Of a stretch of DNA of 64,000 nt, positions 54,335-62,326 are shown piece after piece (the first letter of the stretch is position 1; every line of letters starts with the position of its first letter). The notes beneath the pieces were generated by a model that was not told where the DNA came from, searched no databases, and saw nothing but the letters and a program-made list of their open reading frames with translations. Position numbers and translations under genes: made by a program. Source of the stretch: Bacillus dicomae (GTDB lineage Bacteria > Bacillota > Bacilli > Bacillales > Bacillaceae_G); NCBI RefSeq assembly GCF_006494425.1, contig NZ_VHIV01000009.1:62001-126000 (forward strand), given 5' to 3'.

Positions 54335-55228
54335 ATGGGTCAACTAGGAGACGCCGATTACGTTCCCGACACCGCCTTTTTATCCTTCCCAGCAGCTAAA
54401 ACATTTCACTTAGAATTTATCATACAGTTGGTTGTTATTTTCGTAGCTTCTATTTTGTATGCAATTTCTATGAATATGTTCTTTATCCCGCATAACATGA
54501 TTAGCGGTGGATTCGCTGGTGTAGGGATGATTATCGGTTATTTAATGCACTACAATATCGGTGCACTTATCTTTTTACTAAACATTCCTCTTCTTATTTT
54601 AAGTCACTTTTACTTAGGCAAGAAGACAACCTTTTTAACAGCGTACTTTGTAGCTGTATCATCGTTAGCGATGAACATTATCCCTGTACACCAAGTTTCA
54701 GACGATATTTTACTATCTTCTGTATTCGGGGGTGTAATCTGCGGAGCAGCTTCCGGAATCATATTCCGATTTGCTTCTTCAACAGGTGGCTTTGATGTTG
54801 TTGGATTGATTGTAGCGAAACATCGAGATATTTCAATTGGAGCAATCATCTTTGGATTCAACTTAATCTTACTTGTTGCAGCAGGATTTATTTTCGGATG
54901 GGATATTACACTTTATACGTTAATTAGCCGGTTTGTAGTCAGTAAAGTAATTGATGCCGTGCATACGAAACATATTAAATTAACGATAATGACAGTTACA
55001 GAAAAAGGCGAGGAAATAAAAAGCGCCCTACTACATCACGGCATACGCGGGGTGACAATGGTAGATGCTGTCGGCGGCTATACAAACCATAAGAAAAAAA
55101 TGATTTACACTGTCGTGACTCGCTATGAGTTAGGCGAAATGAAACGTATTATCCGTCAAGTGGATAACAAAGCATTTATGAACATTACTGAAACAGTTGA
55201 AATTGTCGGCCGTTTCAAACGTATATAA
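54335..55228 (+). CDS. YitT-family membrane protein (DUF161/DUF2179)
   Basis: A membrane protein of about 297 residues with five to six helices (ILYAISMNMFFIPHNMISGGFAGVGMIIGYL, GVICGAASGIIFRFASSTGGFDVVG) and a cytoplasmic DUF2179 domain (TIMTVTEKGEEIKSALLHHGIRGVTMVDAVGGYTNHKKKMIYTVVTRYELGEMKRII). YitT proteins are of unknown transport function. The start is uncertain: the frame begins at ATG 54311 without an SD, while ATG 54335 is about 12 bases from GGAG. Confidence 0.87.
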   Translation: MGQLGDADYVPDTAFLSFPAAKTFHLEFIIQLVVIFVASILYAISMNMFFIPHNMISGGFAGVGMIIGYLMHYNIGALIFLLNIPLLILSHFYLGKKTTFLTAYFVAVSSLAMNIIPVHQVSDDILLSSVFGGVICGAASGIIFRFASSTGGFDVVGLIVAKHRDISIGAIIFGFNLILLVAAGFIFGWDITLYTLISRFVVSKVIDAVHTKHIKLTIMTVTEKGEEIKSALLHHGIRGVTMVDAVGGYTNHKKKMIYTVVTRYELGEMKRIIRQVDNKAFMNITETVEIVGRFKRI

Positions 55229-55244
55229 AAAAGGTCAATAAATT

Positions 55245-55288
55245 AAAGGGCATACCATATTAGTCATATATAATATGGTATGCCCTTT
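55245..55288. terminator. Long terminator hairpin after the YitT gene
   Basis: An 18-bp perfect stem with arms 55245-55262 and 55271-55288 (AAAGGGCATACC.../...GGTATGCCCTTT). Confidence 0.85.
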
Positions 55289-55335
55289 GTTATTCAACTA
55301 ACGCACCCTTTAGCATAATAGAATCACTAAGTTTA

Positions 55336-55860
55336 TTACTTCAAATCGGAGGATAGCATTCCATATACAATACTATCTGTCCATTCATCTTTATTCCAAA
55401 AATCTTGTATGAAATGGGCTTCCTTTCTCATGCCTATTCGTTCACACAATTTTTGTGAAGCTGTATTGCGTGCATCAAGATTAGCTTGTATACGATGTAC
55501 ATTACATTCATCAAATAATTTAAACACCAAACTACTTACTGCTTCTGTTGCCAAGCCTCTCCCAGCTACTTCATTTGAAAAACTATAACCAATCTCAACA
55601 GTGTCTTTCATATTTGTGTACCATACGGATAAATCACCAACTACTTTAGTTTTGTATATAACTGCCAAACTTAATATTGATTCTTTAGTAAGTACATTGT
55701 TTGCTAGCTTCTTATTAAATCTTTTCTGCATGTCTTCATGATTCCACTTATTATGTAATAGGAACTTACATGTATCATCACTATTATAAATAGCAAATAC
55801 ATCCTGTAAATCTGTACTCTTAAAAGGTCTAATTATTAATCTTTCTGTTGTAAACTCCAA
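55336..55860 (-). CDS. GNAT acetyltransferase, RimJ/RimL type
   Basis: A 174-residue acetyltransferase. MEFTTERLIIRPFKSTDLQDVFAIYN is the family opening. The acetyl-CoA loop is at SFSNEVAGRGLATEAVSSL and NVHRIQANLDARNTASQKLCERIGMRKEAHF is the conserved C-terminal core. It may acetylate a protein N-terminus or a small molecule. TTG is the start (55860), six bases from GGAGGAGAG. Confidence 0.88.
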   Translation of the reverse strand: MEFTTERLIIRPFKSTDLQDVFAIYNSDDTCKFLLHNKWNHEDMQKRFNKKLANNVLTKESILSLAVIYKTKVVGDLSVWYTNMKDTVEIGYSFSNEVAGRGLATEAVSSLVFKLFDECNVHRIQANLDARNTASQKLCERIGMRKEAHFIQDFWNKDEWTDSIVYGMLSSDLK

Positions 55861-55869
55861 GTTAGCTCT

Positions 55870-56311
55870 CCTCCCTTACATTCATGCCATAAAACATTTT
55901 TTATAGTATTTAAGCCTCCATCTTAGATCTCACCTTGATTACATATTTCATCATAATAAATTAAAATCCTTCTTCCACTAAACTGCACCGTTAATGGTAT
56001 TTCCTTGCGCTTTTTATTTTTTACACTTATTACAAAATCAGATAATTCTATTATTGTGACTCTAAATGTGTTATAATGAAAGCAGACTCACAAAAAAAGA
56101 GTATATAGACTTGGAAGTTTCTCTTATTTTACAAGCAAAAAGAAACGAGCAGTCGGGTATATTTCAGACACCATACACGTAACGGTTTAAAAGACCGATC
56201 ACTCTTCAATGATCTTTTTATAAAAAGATACGTACAACTAAAACTCACTTCAATATACTATACCTACCTTTTTGACTTCCAAATCATCTTATTACATAGG
56301 GAGATGAACAT
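55870..56311. other. Intergenic region with possible long leader
   Basis: No gene seen in about 440 bp. A TATAAT at about 56076 could start a transcript with a 220-nt leader for the gene at 56312. Within it GATCACT/AATGATC-type and AAAAGA/TCTTTT-type complementarities (56190-56235) can form hairpins, but no known riboswitch core was recognised. Confidence 0.4.
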
Positions 56312-56698
56312 ATGAATCAATATATACGATATACAATAGCTGTCCTGTTTGCTATTATCGGCGGAACAATCTGCTTCTGGACAAACACTCAGCTTGGAGA
56401 GAATATCATTTTTAATGGAATCGAAACACTTGTAAGCGCTTCAATTTTAGGCGGATACATTTTCTTCCTCTTCAACCCAGAAGAAAATGCACAAAAAACA
56501 ATGTTATTAACAATGATCGGAATCGTTGGTGGATGTATTTCCTACTCAATGACTAACTATACATTACCACTTCAATTAAGCTCAGCTTTCTTCCACGGTC
56601 TATGGACTTGGTTCATTGCATTCTGTCTAGCAGACGTATTTAACCTATTACAAGACAATGAAGAAGAAAACGGTCGCCAAGTTGAAAGTAACTCGTAA
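56312..56698 (+). CDS. Membrane protein of unknown function, four helices
   Basis: A 128-residue membrane protein with four predicted helices (YTIAVLFAIIGGTICFW, ETLVSASILGGYIFFLF, MLLTMIGIVGGCISYSM, LWTWFIAFCLADVFNLL) and an acidic C-terminal tail (QDNEEENGRQVESNS). AGGGAGAT is seven bases before the ATG. The family is not recognised. A strong terminator follows, so it is monocistronic, possibly with a long leader. Confidence 0.7.
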   Translation: MNQYIRYTIAVLFAIIGGTICFWTNTQLGENIIFNGIETLVSASILGGYIFFLFNPEENAQKTMLLTMIGIVGGCISYSMTNYTLPLQLSSAFFHGLWTWFIAFCLADVFNLLQDNEEENGRQVESNS

Positions 56699-56727
56699 GC
56701 TGGAAGATATTCTTCCAGCTTTTTTAT
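56697..56727 (+). terminator. Terminator
   Basis: AGCTGGAAG/CTTCCAGCT stem followed by TTTTTTA. Confidence 0.92.
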
Positions 56728-56737
56728 GTTGGTTTGC

Positions 56738-56895
56738 ATACCCCGGTTAGTATCTATCGTAATATATCGGCGATTCTCCAAATATATCGGCGATTTCTCC
56801 ACTTATATCAACGATTTTTTCATTATATCGACGATTCGACACAACATATCGACTTACCGACAATTTCCGACACTCAAGACGTACAGCATACCCTA
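56738..56895 (+). repeat. Dispersed element with 21-bp tandem repeats, copy 2
   Basis: Units at 56761-56780, 56781-56801, 56802-56822, 56823-56843 and the degenerate end unit 56844-56861 follow the pattern ATATATCGGCGATTnTCCA. The last full unit and tail (ATATCGACGATTCGACA then ATATCGACTTAcC) are shared with copy 1 at 14273-14374 (opposite strand). A head GCATACCCCGG (56747) and tail GCATACCC (56887) flank the array. It abuts the stop codon of the 46-aa gene. Confidence 0.75.
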
Positions 56896-57033
56896 TCCCC
56901 CAAGCAATTTACTGCCGAACTCTACAATTAAAAAGATAACTAATAAGATCGCGAGTATTTTTAATGCTACATACGCTACTTTAAAAACAGCATAAATGAG
57001 CAAGACGATTAAAATAATCGTTAAAATTTCCAT
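56893..57033 (-). CDS. Small hydrophobic membrane protein, 46 aa
   Basis: A 46-residue frame on the minus strand (MEILTIILIVLLIYAVFKVA, then YVALKILAILLVIFLIVEFG, SKLLGG), almost wholly hydrophobic with two lysines near the middle, probably one long or two short membrane helices. GGAGGA is nine bases before ATG 57033. The stop codon is at the border of the 21-bp-repeat element. I do not recognise it; holin-like or membrane-stress peptides are possible but unproven. Confidence 0.7.
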   Translation of the reverse strand: MEILTIILIVLLIYAVFKVAYVALKILAILLVIFLIVEFGSKLLGG

Positions 57034-57129
57034 CTAGAATTCCTCCAAGCTTTGCTCTTCTTATCTTATTTTACTCGCCCCACACTTTTTATGGAACGGC
57101 ATAAGGTGACATAGAAAAAAGAGGATACC

Positions 57130-58212
57130 TCACCCATCGTAAGATACCCTCTCTTTCAGCTGCTCAAACCATTCTCTCTCTAATTGTAAATATCCCATTT
57201 CACTCTTCTCAGCATTCTTCAATTCTTTATCAGCTTTCTTCATATAAGTACGTGAAGTTTCTAAATCATTCTCTGCATATTTCACAATCGCTTGTGTACG
57301 ATAATACGCATGTAAGTCTATTTTTGTAATAGCCTTTGCATGCTCCTTCGCTTCCCCCAATGAAAGACTTTCCTTCTGATACAGAACTTTATATAAAAGA
57401 CACCAACCATGAAAACTACCAACGAAATATTTATTTTCTTTCGTTACAGGTAGTTGAACAATTGGTTCTATATATGGTATTGCTCTTTCCATTCCTTCTT
57501 GATCGGCTCTGGCATAAAAAACGAGCATAAGTCCACTCATTATGTCTCTTATACTTTTATCCTCTTTTAATTTTTCCTCACTAAGTTCTATTAATCCCTT
57601 ATCCCAATCTTTCGGCCTCTTATAACTAAATAACTCACTCGATACTTGAATATTATATAAATGCTGCTTCGCCTTTTCATCATCTTTAATTAAAATGAGA
57701 AATTGCATACCATCACTCAAAAACGTTCCTTTTATCGGTACGATTGTAGCTGCAAAAATCACAAAGTGTAAAACAGAAAAATATAAAAGATATTGGTAAT
57801 AACTCACCATGTATATGTAACCGGAAGTAATACCAAATAGTAAACTCGTAATCGGTCCACCTAAAGTAAGCCATGCCCATTTTTTCGAAAGATTCGGTGT
57901 CTCTATAGAAGGAGGCACTAACATCGCCACGCCTCCAAAGTACATCCACAATTTATTTTCTCGAATGCGTACTTTCCCCTTCTCTTTTTGAAAAGTAATC
58001 GGCCCTACTGTCATAAATTTAAAATTCAAACCTCCTATTAAACCAAACACTACATGTCCTAGCTCATGAATAGCTAGCACCAATAAAAAAATTCCAAATA
58101 ATGCCCATATATCCAACATTACTTCTAATTTCTCGGTTCGGATTACTCCGTATAAAATGGACAAAACTAACGCCGCCGTCATAGAACCAGCTGGCCTTCT
58201 TAAAATATCCAC
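57130..58212 (-). CDS. M50-type membrane zinc metallopeptidase
   Basis: A 360-residue membrane protein. The N-terminal about 180 residues have four to five helices with the zinc site HELGH (LAIHELGHVVFG, near residues 49-53) and a later FLSDGMQF, corresponding to the third-ligand (NxxDG) motif of site-2 proteases, with serine for asparagine. The C-terminal half is soluble and helical, TPR-like. It is the last gene of an operon with an XRE regulator and a DUF3169 protein, 12 bases after the latter. It may cleave a membrane-bound partner or peptide. Confidence 0.82.
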   Translation of the reverse strand: MDILRRPAGSMTAALVLSILYGVIRTEKLEVMLDIWALFGIFLLVLAIHELGHVVFGLIGGLNFKFMTVGPITFQKEKGKVRIRENKLWMYFGGVAMLVPPSIETPNLSKKWAWLTLGGPITSLLFGITSGYIYMVSYYQYLLYFSVLHFVIFAATIVPIKGTFLSDGMQFLILIKDDEKAKQHLYNIQVSSELFSYKRPKDWDKGLIELSEEKLKEDKSIRDIMSGLMLVFYARADQEGMERAIPYIEPIVQLPVTKENKYFVGSFHGWCLLYKVLYQKESLSLGEAKEHAKAITKIDLHAYYRTQAIVKYAENDLETSRTYMKKADKELKNAEKSEMGYLQLEREWFEQLKERVSYDG

Positions 58213-58224
58213 CTTTTTCTCCCC

Positions 58225-58935
58225 TTAATAAATCATTTTTCTCTGCATTTCGTACATGAATTTTCCAAGATGCAATATCCAAATAAATGAGATTAAGCCA
58301 ATTAATACAAAATTGATATCACTAGCCACCGTATATATAACGGCCGCCCACCATACATATGCCAATATTGTATTCGTAAATTCATACGCTTTATATCCAG
58401 CCTCATGCACAATGTGCCTTAATCCTTCATCTGCGTTTTTTGTCCACATTTTCATAGATTCCATATATGTTACACCTTGTTCAGGATATAGCTTGTTATA
58501 ACGATTTTTTGTTATGAGCCCACTAATCACTACAATAGTTAAACAAACAATAGAAGCTACTAAATTCCACACTGCAAATGAAACATTTGTATCCTGCAAC
58601 AGTGCACGTCTACATGCAATAACTGCATATACAAACCATGCCTGCGTAACTATATCACCTACACGTAAATATATACTTATAATGCCTAATTTTCTGCCTT
58701 GTACACTCTCTTCTTCATCGCGTGCCTCCGCTAACATACGTGTATTCTTCCAAGTATAGTACATCATTAAAATTCCAAAAATAGTACATATACCTATAAA
58801 TGTATTGGATGATAATTTTCTCGGTTCATCCGAGAGTAAATCTAAAGCTATATAAGATGTTAAAAAACCACCCATCATACTTAATGCCATTTTCCCCACA
58901 AAATCAAATTGTTTTTTTCGTTTACTCTTCATCAT
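58225..58935 (-). CDS. DUF3169 membrane protein
   Basis: A 236-residue membrane protein with about six helices, matching DUF3169 proteins, which are commonly encoded directly after a small XRE regulator. It starts inside the end of the regulator gene (14-base overlap), implying translational coupling. The function is unknown. The central soluble loop (RYNKLYPEQGVTYMESMKMWTKNADEGLRHIVHEAGYKAYE) is the conserved part. It could be the membrane partner of the regulator or a substrate of the M50 peptidase. Confidence 0.78.
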   Translation of the reverse strand: MMKSKRKKQFDFVGKMALSMMGGFLTSYIALDLLSDEPRKLSSNTFIGICTIFGILMMYYTWKNTRMLAEARDEEESVQGRKLGIISIYLRVGDIVTQAWFVYAVIACRRALLQDTNVSFAVWNLVASIVCLTIVVISGLITKNRYNKLYPEQGVTYMESMKMWTKNADEGLRHIVHEAGYKAYEFTNTILAYVWWAAVIYTVASDINFVLIGLISFIWILHLGKFMYEMQRKMIY

Positions 58936-59143
58936 CCTCTTCCCCCTCCACTAACGTAAATATTTCCTCCACCGGTACATTGAAAATTTGTGCGATTTTT
59001 AATGACAATACGATAGATGGTGCATAATCCCCACGCTCAATTAAACTAATCGTTTGCCGTGATGATCCAATCTCTTTCCCTAAATCACCTTGTGATAAAC
59101 GATGCTTTGCTCGCAATTCCCTCACTCGATTTTGAAGCTTCAT
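58922..59143 (-). CDS. Small XRE-family transcriptional regulator
   Basis: A 73-residue protein with a Cro/CI helix-turn-helix at residues 4-58 (LQNRVRELRAKHRLSQGDLGKEIGSSRQTISLIERGDYAPSIVLSLKIAQIFNVPVEEIF) and an acidic tail. ATG 59143 follows GAGGGA; an upstream ATG at 59161 is less likely. The promoter at 59175-59203 overlaps an 11-bp inverted repeat, so autoregulation is likely. Confidence 0.88.
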   Translation of the reverse strand: MKLQNRVRELRAKHRLSQGDLGKEIGSSRQTISLIERGDYAPSIVLSLKIAQIFNVPVEEIFTLVEGEEDDEE

Positions 59144-59174
59144 GTCTTCCCTCTTTTTCATTTATTTAATTAAA

Positions 59175-59237
59175 ATTGTAAATAATATCCTTATTTTTGT
59201 CAATTATAATTGTCATTTTGACGTTAATAATTGACAA
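59175..59237 (-). promoter_or_regulatory. Promoter and operator of the XRE-DUF3169-M50 operon
   Basis: On the minus strand TTGACA (59203-59198) and TACAAT (59180-59175) are 17 bp apart. TTGTCAATTAT (59197-59207) and ATAATTGACAA (59227-59237) are perfect inverted repeats, and further TTGTCA/TTGAC half sites lie between them. Confidence 0.8.
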
Positions 59238-59283
59238 GATAATCTATAAATTTTTAAACAGGTAAACAAAAACTTATTAAAAT

Positions 59284-59311
59284 AAAAAAGGCAGTGCTTT
59301 TGCACTGCCTT
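59284..59311 (-). terminator. Terminator of the DedA gene
   Basis: AAGGCAGTGC/GCACTGCCTT stem (59289-59298 and 59302-59311), followed on the minus strand by TTTTTATTTT. Confidence 0.9.
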
Positions 59312-59341
59312 CCTAAATTCTGACATAGAATGGATTCCATA

Positions 59342-59956
59342 TTAACTTGCGTTTTGTAATAATGCTCGTTTTAACTGTTTGCGGAAACGAACTCCTAACG
59401 TAATTGCTACAATCGCAATCACTCCAAAAATGATTTTACCGATATGACCTTCTAGCGCTCCAAAAATATCATGTAAGTTGCCACCTAACCAGTAACCACC
59501 GATTAAGAAGAATGATACCCAAAATAGAGCACCTGAGTAAATTGTAATTGCAAAACGGCGGAATGGTAAGTTAATAATTCCTGCAAAGTATCCTGTAAAG
59601 TGACGTACACCAGGAATAAAGAAACCGATAAAAATCAAGAAATATCCATACTTATCAAACCACATTCTTGTTAAGTCGATTTTTCTTTGTGTTAAAAATA
59701 CGTATTTCCCATACTTTTGAACAAAGGGCATACCTAATTTATTTCCTAAAAAGTATTGAATCGTCATTCCTACACTTGTCCCAATAAAGGATAGGATAAT
59801 TAAAATCGGTAAACTTAAATCACCCTTATGTGCTAAAAATCCCGCATATGCTAATGTTGGCTCTCCCGGAAACGGAAGTGCAATATATTCTAACAGCAAA
59901 CCAACAAGTACAACATAGTACCCGTATTGCTGAAATAATTCATGAATCCATTCCAT
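59342..59956 (-). CDS. DedA-family membrane protein
   Basis: A 204-residue membrane protein of the DedA/SNARE-associated family. Hallmarks are the amphipathic LEYIALPFPGEPTLAYAGFLA segment with the conserved E and the re-entrant GFFIPGVRHFTGYFAGIINLPFRRFAIT with the key arginine. DedA proteins include flippases for undecaprenyl phosphate or phosphatidylethanolamine. ATG 59956 is six bases from AGGAGA; the frame is open to 60028 without an SD. Confidence 0.9.
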   Translation of the reverse strand: MEWIHELFQQYGYYVVLVGLLLEYIALPFPGEPTLAYAGFLAHKGDLSLPILIILSFIGTSVGMTIQYFLGNKLGMPFVQKYGKYVFLTQRKIDLTRMWFDKYGYFLIFIGFFIPGVRHFTGYFAGIINLPFRRFAITIYSGALFWVSFFLIGGYWLGGNLHDIFGALEGHIGKIIFGVIAIVAITLGVRFRKQLKRALLQNAS

Positions 59957-60360
59957 GTCATCTCTCCTTTCAATCACGTGCAACTTCTTACTAATATTGT
60001 ATAAAAAAATTGTCGAAATAACTATCACAATAGCTTACATTTTTATTACATTTTTGTAAGGCTCTCACTAAACTTTTATGTTCTTTATTCCCTTTCATTT
60101 TCAGACAACTTAACAAGTATATACCGTGAGAAATCAGTGCCTTAATATGCATTTTTTATCCATTTTTTAACACTTGAAAATCGTTATATTTTGTTCTTAA
60201 TAAAAAACCACTACAAACTCATATTAACTTCATATTAGCTTCATATACGTATTGTAAGATTATAACGGAATTTGTTGAAAAATTTAACCAATATATGACT
60301 AAACATTAATTTGAATAAATATTAATCGCTTTTCGAAATTGAAAAAAGGGTGAATAAGAA
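59957..60360. promoter_or_regulatory. AT-rich intergenic region with 11-bp-spaced hexamer repeats
   Basis: No gene seen. YTCATA occurs at 60218-60223, 60229-60234 and 60240-60245, exactly 11 bp apart, followed by a -10-like TAAGAT at 60255-60260. This geometry is that of OmpR/PhoP-type response-regulator sites upstream of the gene at 60361. Confidence 0.6.
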
Positions 60361-60804
60361 ATGGAAGCTTACAAAATGCACGATTTTATTAATACAAATG
60401 TTGAATCTCAACAAAATGAAACCGTTTTTAATTTACACATATGTGAAACAAATGAATTTGACATAAGTCTAACAAAATCTACAACACTAGCTTTTATCGT
60501 TTCCAAAAAGAACATCAAGATTGTCACGAAAAAATGGATTAATTCAAATCAAGAAAGCATGATTGGCAAAAGCTACATCATTCCAACGAAAGCTTTTCAC
60601 TACTTCTTACCAATCATTTCTGAAACTGAAGATGAATTAAATATTCAAGTTCAAAGTTTTGGACTACATGGTGAACTTTTACTAAATGAAAGATTACTTA
60701 TCGATAAAAACAACAAACACAATGCTAAAATCACTACCTTCTTTGAAACATTAGATGAAAATGTAAATAAGGTATTACGAGGATTGCAAATTCATTGTAT
60801 GTAA
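60361..60804 (+). CDS. Protein of unknown function upstream of the L,D-transpeptidase
   Basis: A 147-residue soluble protein without a signal peptide, rich in Asn, Lys and Ile. It shows alternating beta strands (TVFNLHICETNEFDISL, TLAFIVSKKNIKIVTKKW, ELNIQVQSFGLHGELLL) and a helical end. I do not recognise a family. AAGGGTG precedes the ATG. The YkuD gene follows after 30 bases, so the two are probably cotranscribed from the promoter region with 11-bp-spaced repeats. Confidence 0.65.
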   Translation: MEAYKMHDFINTNVESQQNETVFNLHICETNEFDISLTKSTTLAFIVSKKNIKIVTKKWINSNQESMIGKSYIIPTKAFHYFLPIISETEDELNIQVQSFGLHGELLLNERLLIDKNNKHNAKITTFFETLDENVNKVLRGLQIHCM

Positions 60805-60834
60805 GACTATTACAATAGTAAAAAGGAGAATATA

Positions 60835-61296
60835 ATGAAAAAACTATTATTAAGCGCACTATTATCATTAGGATTTTTAACTATTCCATTCACAAATGCT
60901 GAGGCAGCTACAACAAATGATCAGCTTATCGTGAATACAAAGTTAAATAAAATGGATTATTATCAAAATGGAAAATTCATAAAGAGTTTTACTGTCGCTA
61001 CTGGAAAAGCAGCTACGCCTACACCTAAAGGTACTTTTCAAATCGTAAATAAAATTAAAAATCGTCCTTATTATACAGGCAAAATTAAAGGCGGCGATCC
61101 ACGTAATCCACTTGGTGACCGTTGGCTCGGACTAAACATGGCAGGAACTTACGGAACAACTTATGCGATTCATGGTACGAACAATAATCAGGCAATTGGT
61201 AAGTGGACAACACTAGGTTGTATTCGTATGTATAACAATGATATACACTGGTTATTTGAGCGTATTCCCCAGCAAGCTACTGTCACTGTAAAATAA
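60835..61296 (+). CDS. L,D-transpeptidase (YkuD domain)
   Basis: A 153-residue secreted enzyme with a signal peptide (1-24, NAEA cleavage). The YkuD domain covers residues 30-153, with H113 (AIHGTN) and catalytic C129 (TTLGCIRMYNND). The histidine usually found two residues before the cysteine (SHGC) is a leucine here (L127). It would form 3-3 cross-links or attach proteins to peptidoglycan. AAAGGAG is about seven bases before the ATG. Confidence 0.9.
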   Translation: MKKLLLSALLSLGFLTIPFTNAEAATTNDQLIVNTKLNKMDYYQNGKFIKSFTVATGKAATPTPKGTFQIVNKIKNRPYYTGKIKGGDPRNPLGDRWLGLNMAGTYGTTYAIHGTNNNQAIGKWTTLGCIRMYNNDIHWLFERIPQQATVTVK

Positions 61297-61318
61297 CCTC
61301 AAAGCGCGATTTACGTGT

Positions 61319-61352
61319 AGCCAAGAATTTTATGTCTTGGCTTATTTTATTT
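61319..61352 (+). terminator. Terminator of the L,D-transpeptidase operon
   Basis: AGCCAAGA/TCTTGGCT stem (61319-61326 and 61335-61342), followed by a T-rich stretch. Confidence 0.8.
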
Positions 61353-61660
61353 CTTCATTTACAGTAGCAAAACAACTGTATTTACATATATAATAGGAAT
61401 AGATTGTGTTAAATGACATCCAAACATTGATAAACATGGATATTAAAATTATACAGTTATAATATTTTATAAATTTTACAATACATACTATAATAGAATT
61501 ACTGTAATTCTTAAATATTCAGTTTCACTAAACAACTCCCCTTGCTACTTTCATGATTATTTTATGGCGGGGGCTTATTATATGTATAAACAATCTGAGT
61601 CATCGGAAAAATGATGAATTCGAATATTGCAGTTAAAAGCGTTATTTAGGAGGTGTTACT
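61353..61660 (+). promoter_or_regulatory. Promoter region of the two-component system
   Basis: No gene seen. A TATAAT at 61489-61494 is followed directly by the perfect palindrome GAATTACTGTAATTC (61496-61510), which could be an operator or autoregulatory site. A long untranslated leader of about 150 nt would result. Confidence 0.55.
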
Positions 61661-62326
61661 ATGACGCATATACTGGTGATTGAAGACAACCCAGATATAC
61701 AAGAACTGATTCGTGAATTTCTAATGGCACAAAACTTTACCGTTGATGTTGTTGGCGCTGGAACAGAAGGTATACTTCTTTTCCAAAAAAATTCATACGA
61801 TCTTGTCCTCCTTGATGTGATGTTACCAGATATAGATGGCTATAGTATTTGTAAAATTATGCGAGGACAATCTGATGTACCAATCATTATGTTAACAGGC
61901 TTACATAATGAAGAAAGTGAAATTAAAGGATTTGAGTTAGGTATTGATGACTATATTACGAAACCGTTCCATTACACCGTATTTATTAAACGTGTAGAAG
62001 CCGTATTAAGAAGGGCAGCAACGAAGGAAGCCGAAGCTGCAACTATACTACAATTCCATGAATTGATGTTAAATTCTACAGCATATGCCGCTTATGTTCA
62101 TGGTAATCAAATTGAATTGACAACAAAGGAATTTGAAATTATTTATACTTTACTGCAAAATCGAGGAAAAGTATTATCAAGAAGTGATTTGCTGAATAAG
62201 GTATGGGGCTATGAACATTATGGTGATGTAAGAGTTATAGATACACATATTAAAAACTTACGAAAAAAATTAGGAATTCCTTATATTAAAACGGTGAAAG
62301 GCATTGGCTACAAAATCGAATCGTAG
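61661..62326 (+). CDS. OmpR/PhoB-family response regulator
   Basis: A 221-residue regulator. The receiver domain (1-118) has the acidic pair E8/D9, the phosphorylated D52 (LVLLDVMLPD), the conserved T near 80 and K near 102. The C-terminal winged helix (about 125-221) has the ELTTKEFEIIYTLLQNRGKVLSRSDLL and VIDTHIKNLRKKLG elements. AGGAGGTG is six bases before the ATG. Its end overlaps the sensor-kinase start by 23 bases. Confidence 0.93.
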   Translation: MTHILVIEDNPDIQELIREFLMAQNFTVDVVGAGTEGILLFQKNSYDLVLLDVMLPDIDGYSICKIMRGQSDVPIIMLTGLHNEESEIKGFELGIDDYITKPFHYTVFIKRVEAVLRRAATKEAEAATILQFHELMLNSTAYAAYVHGNQIELTTKEFEIIYTLLQNRGKVLSRSDLLNKVWGYEHYGDVRVIDTHIKNLRKKLGIPYIKTVKGIGYKIES

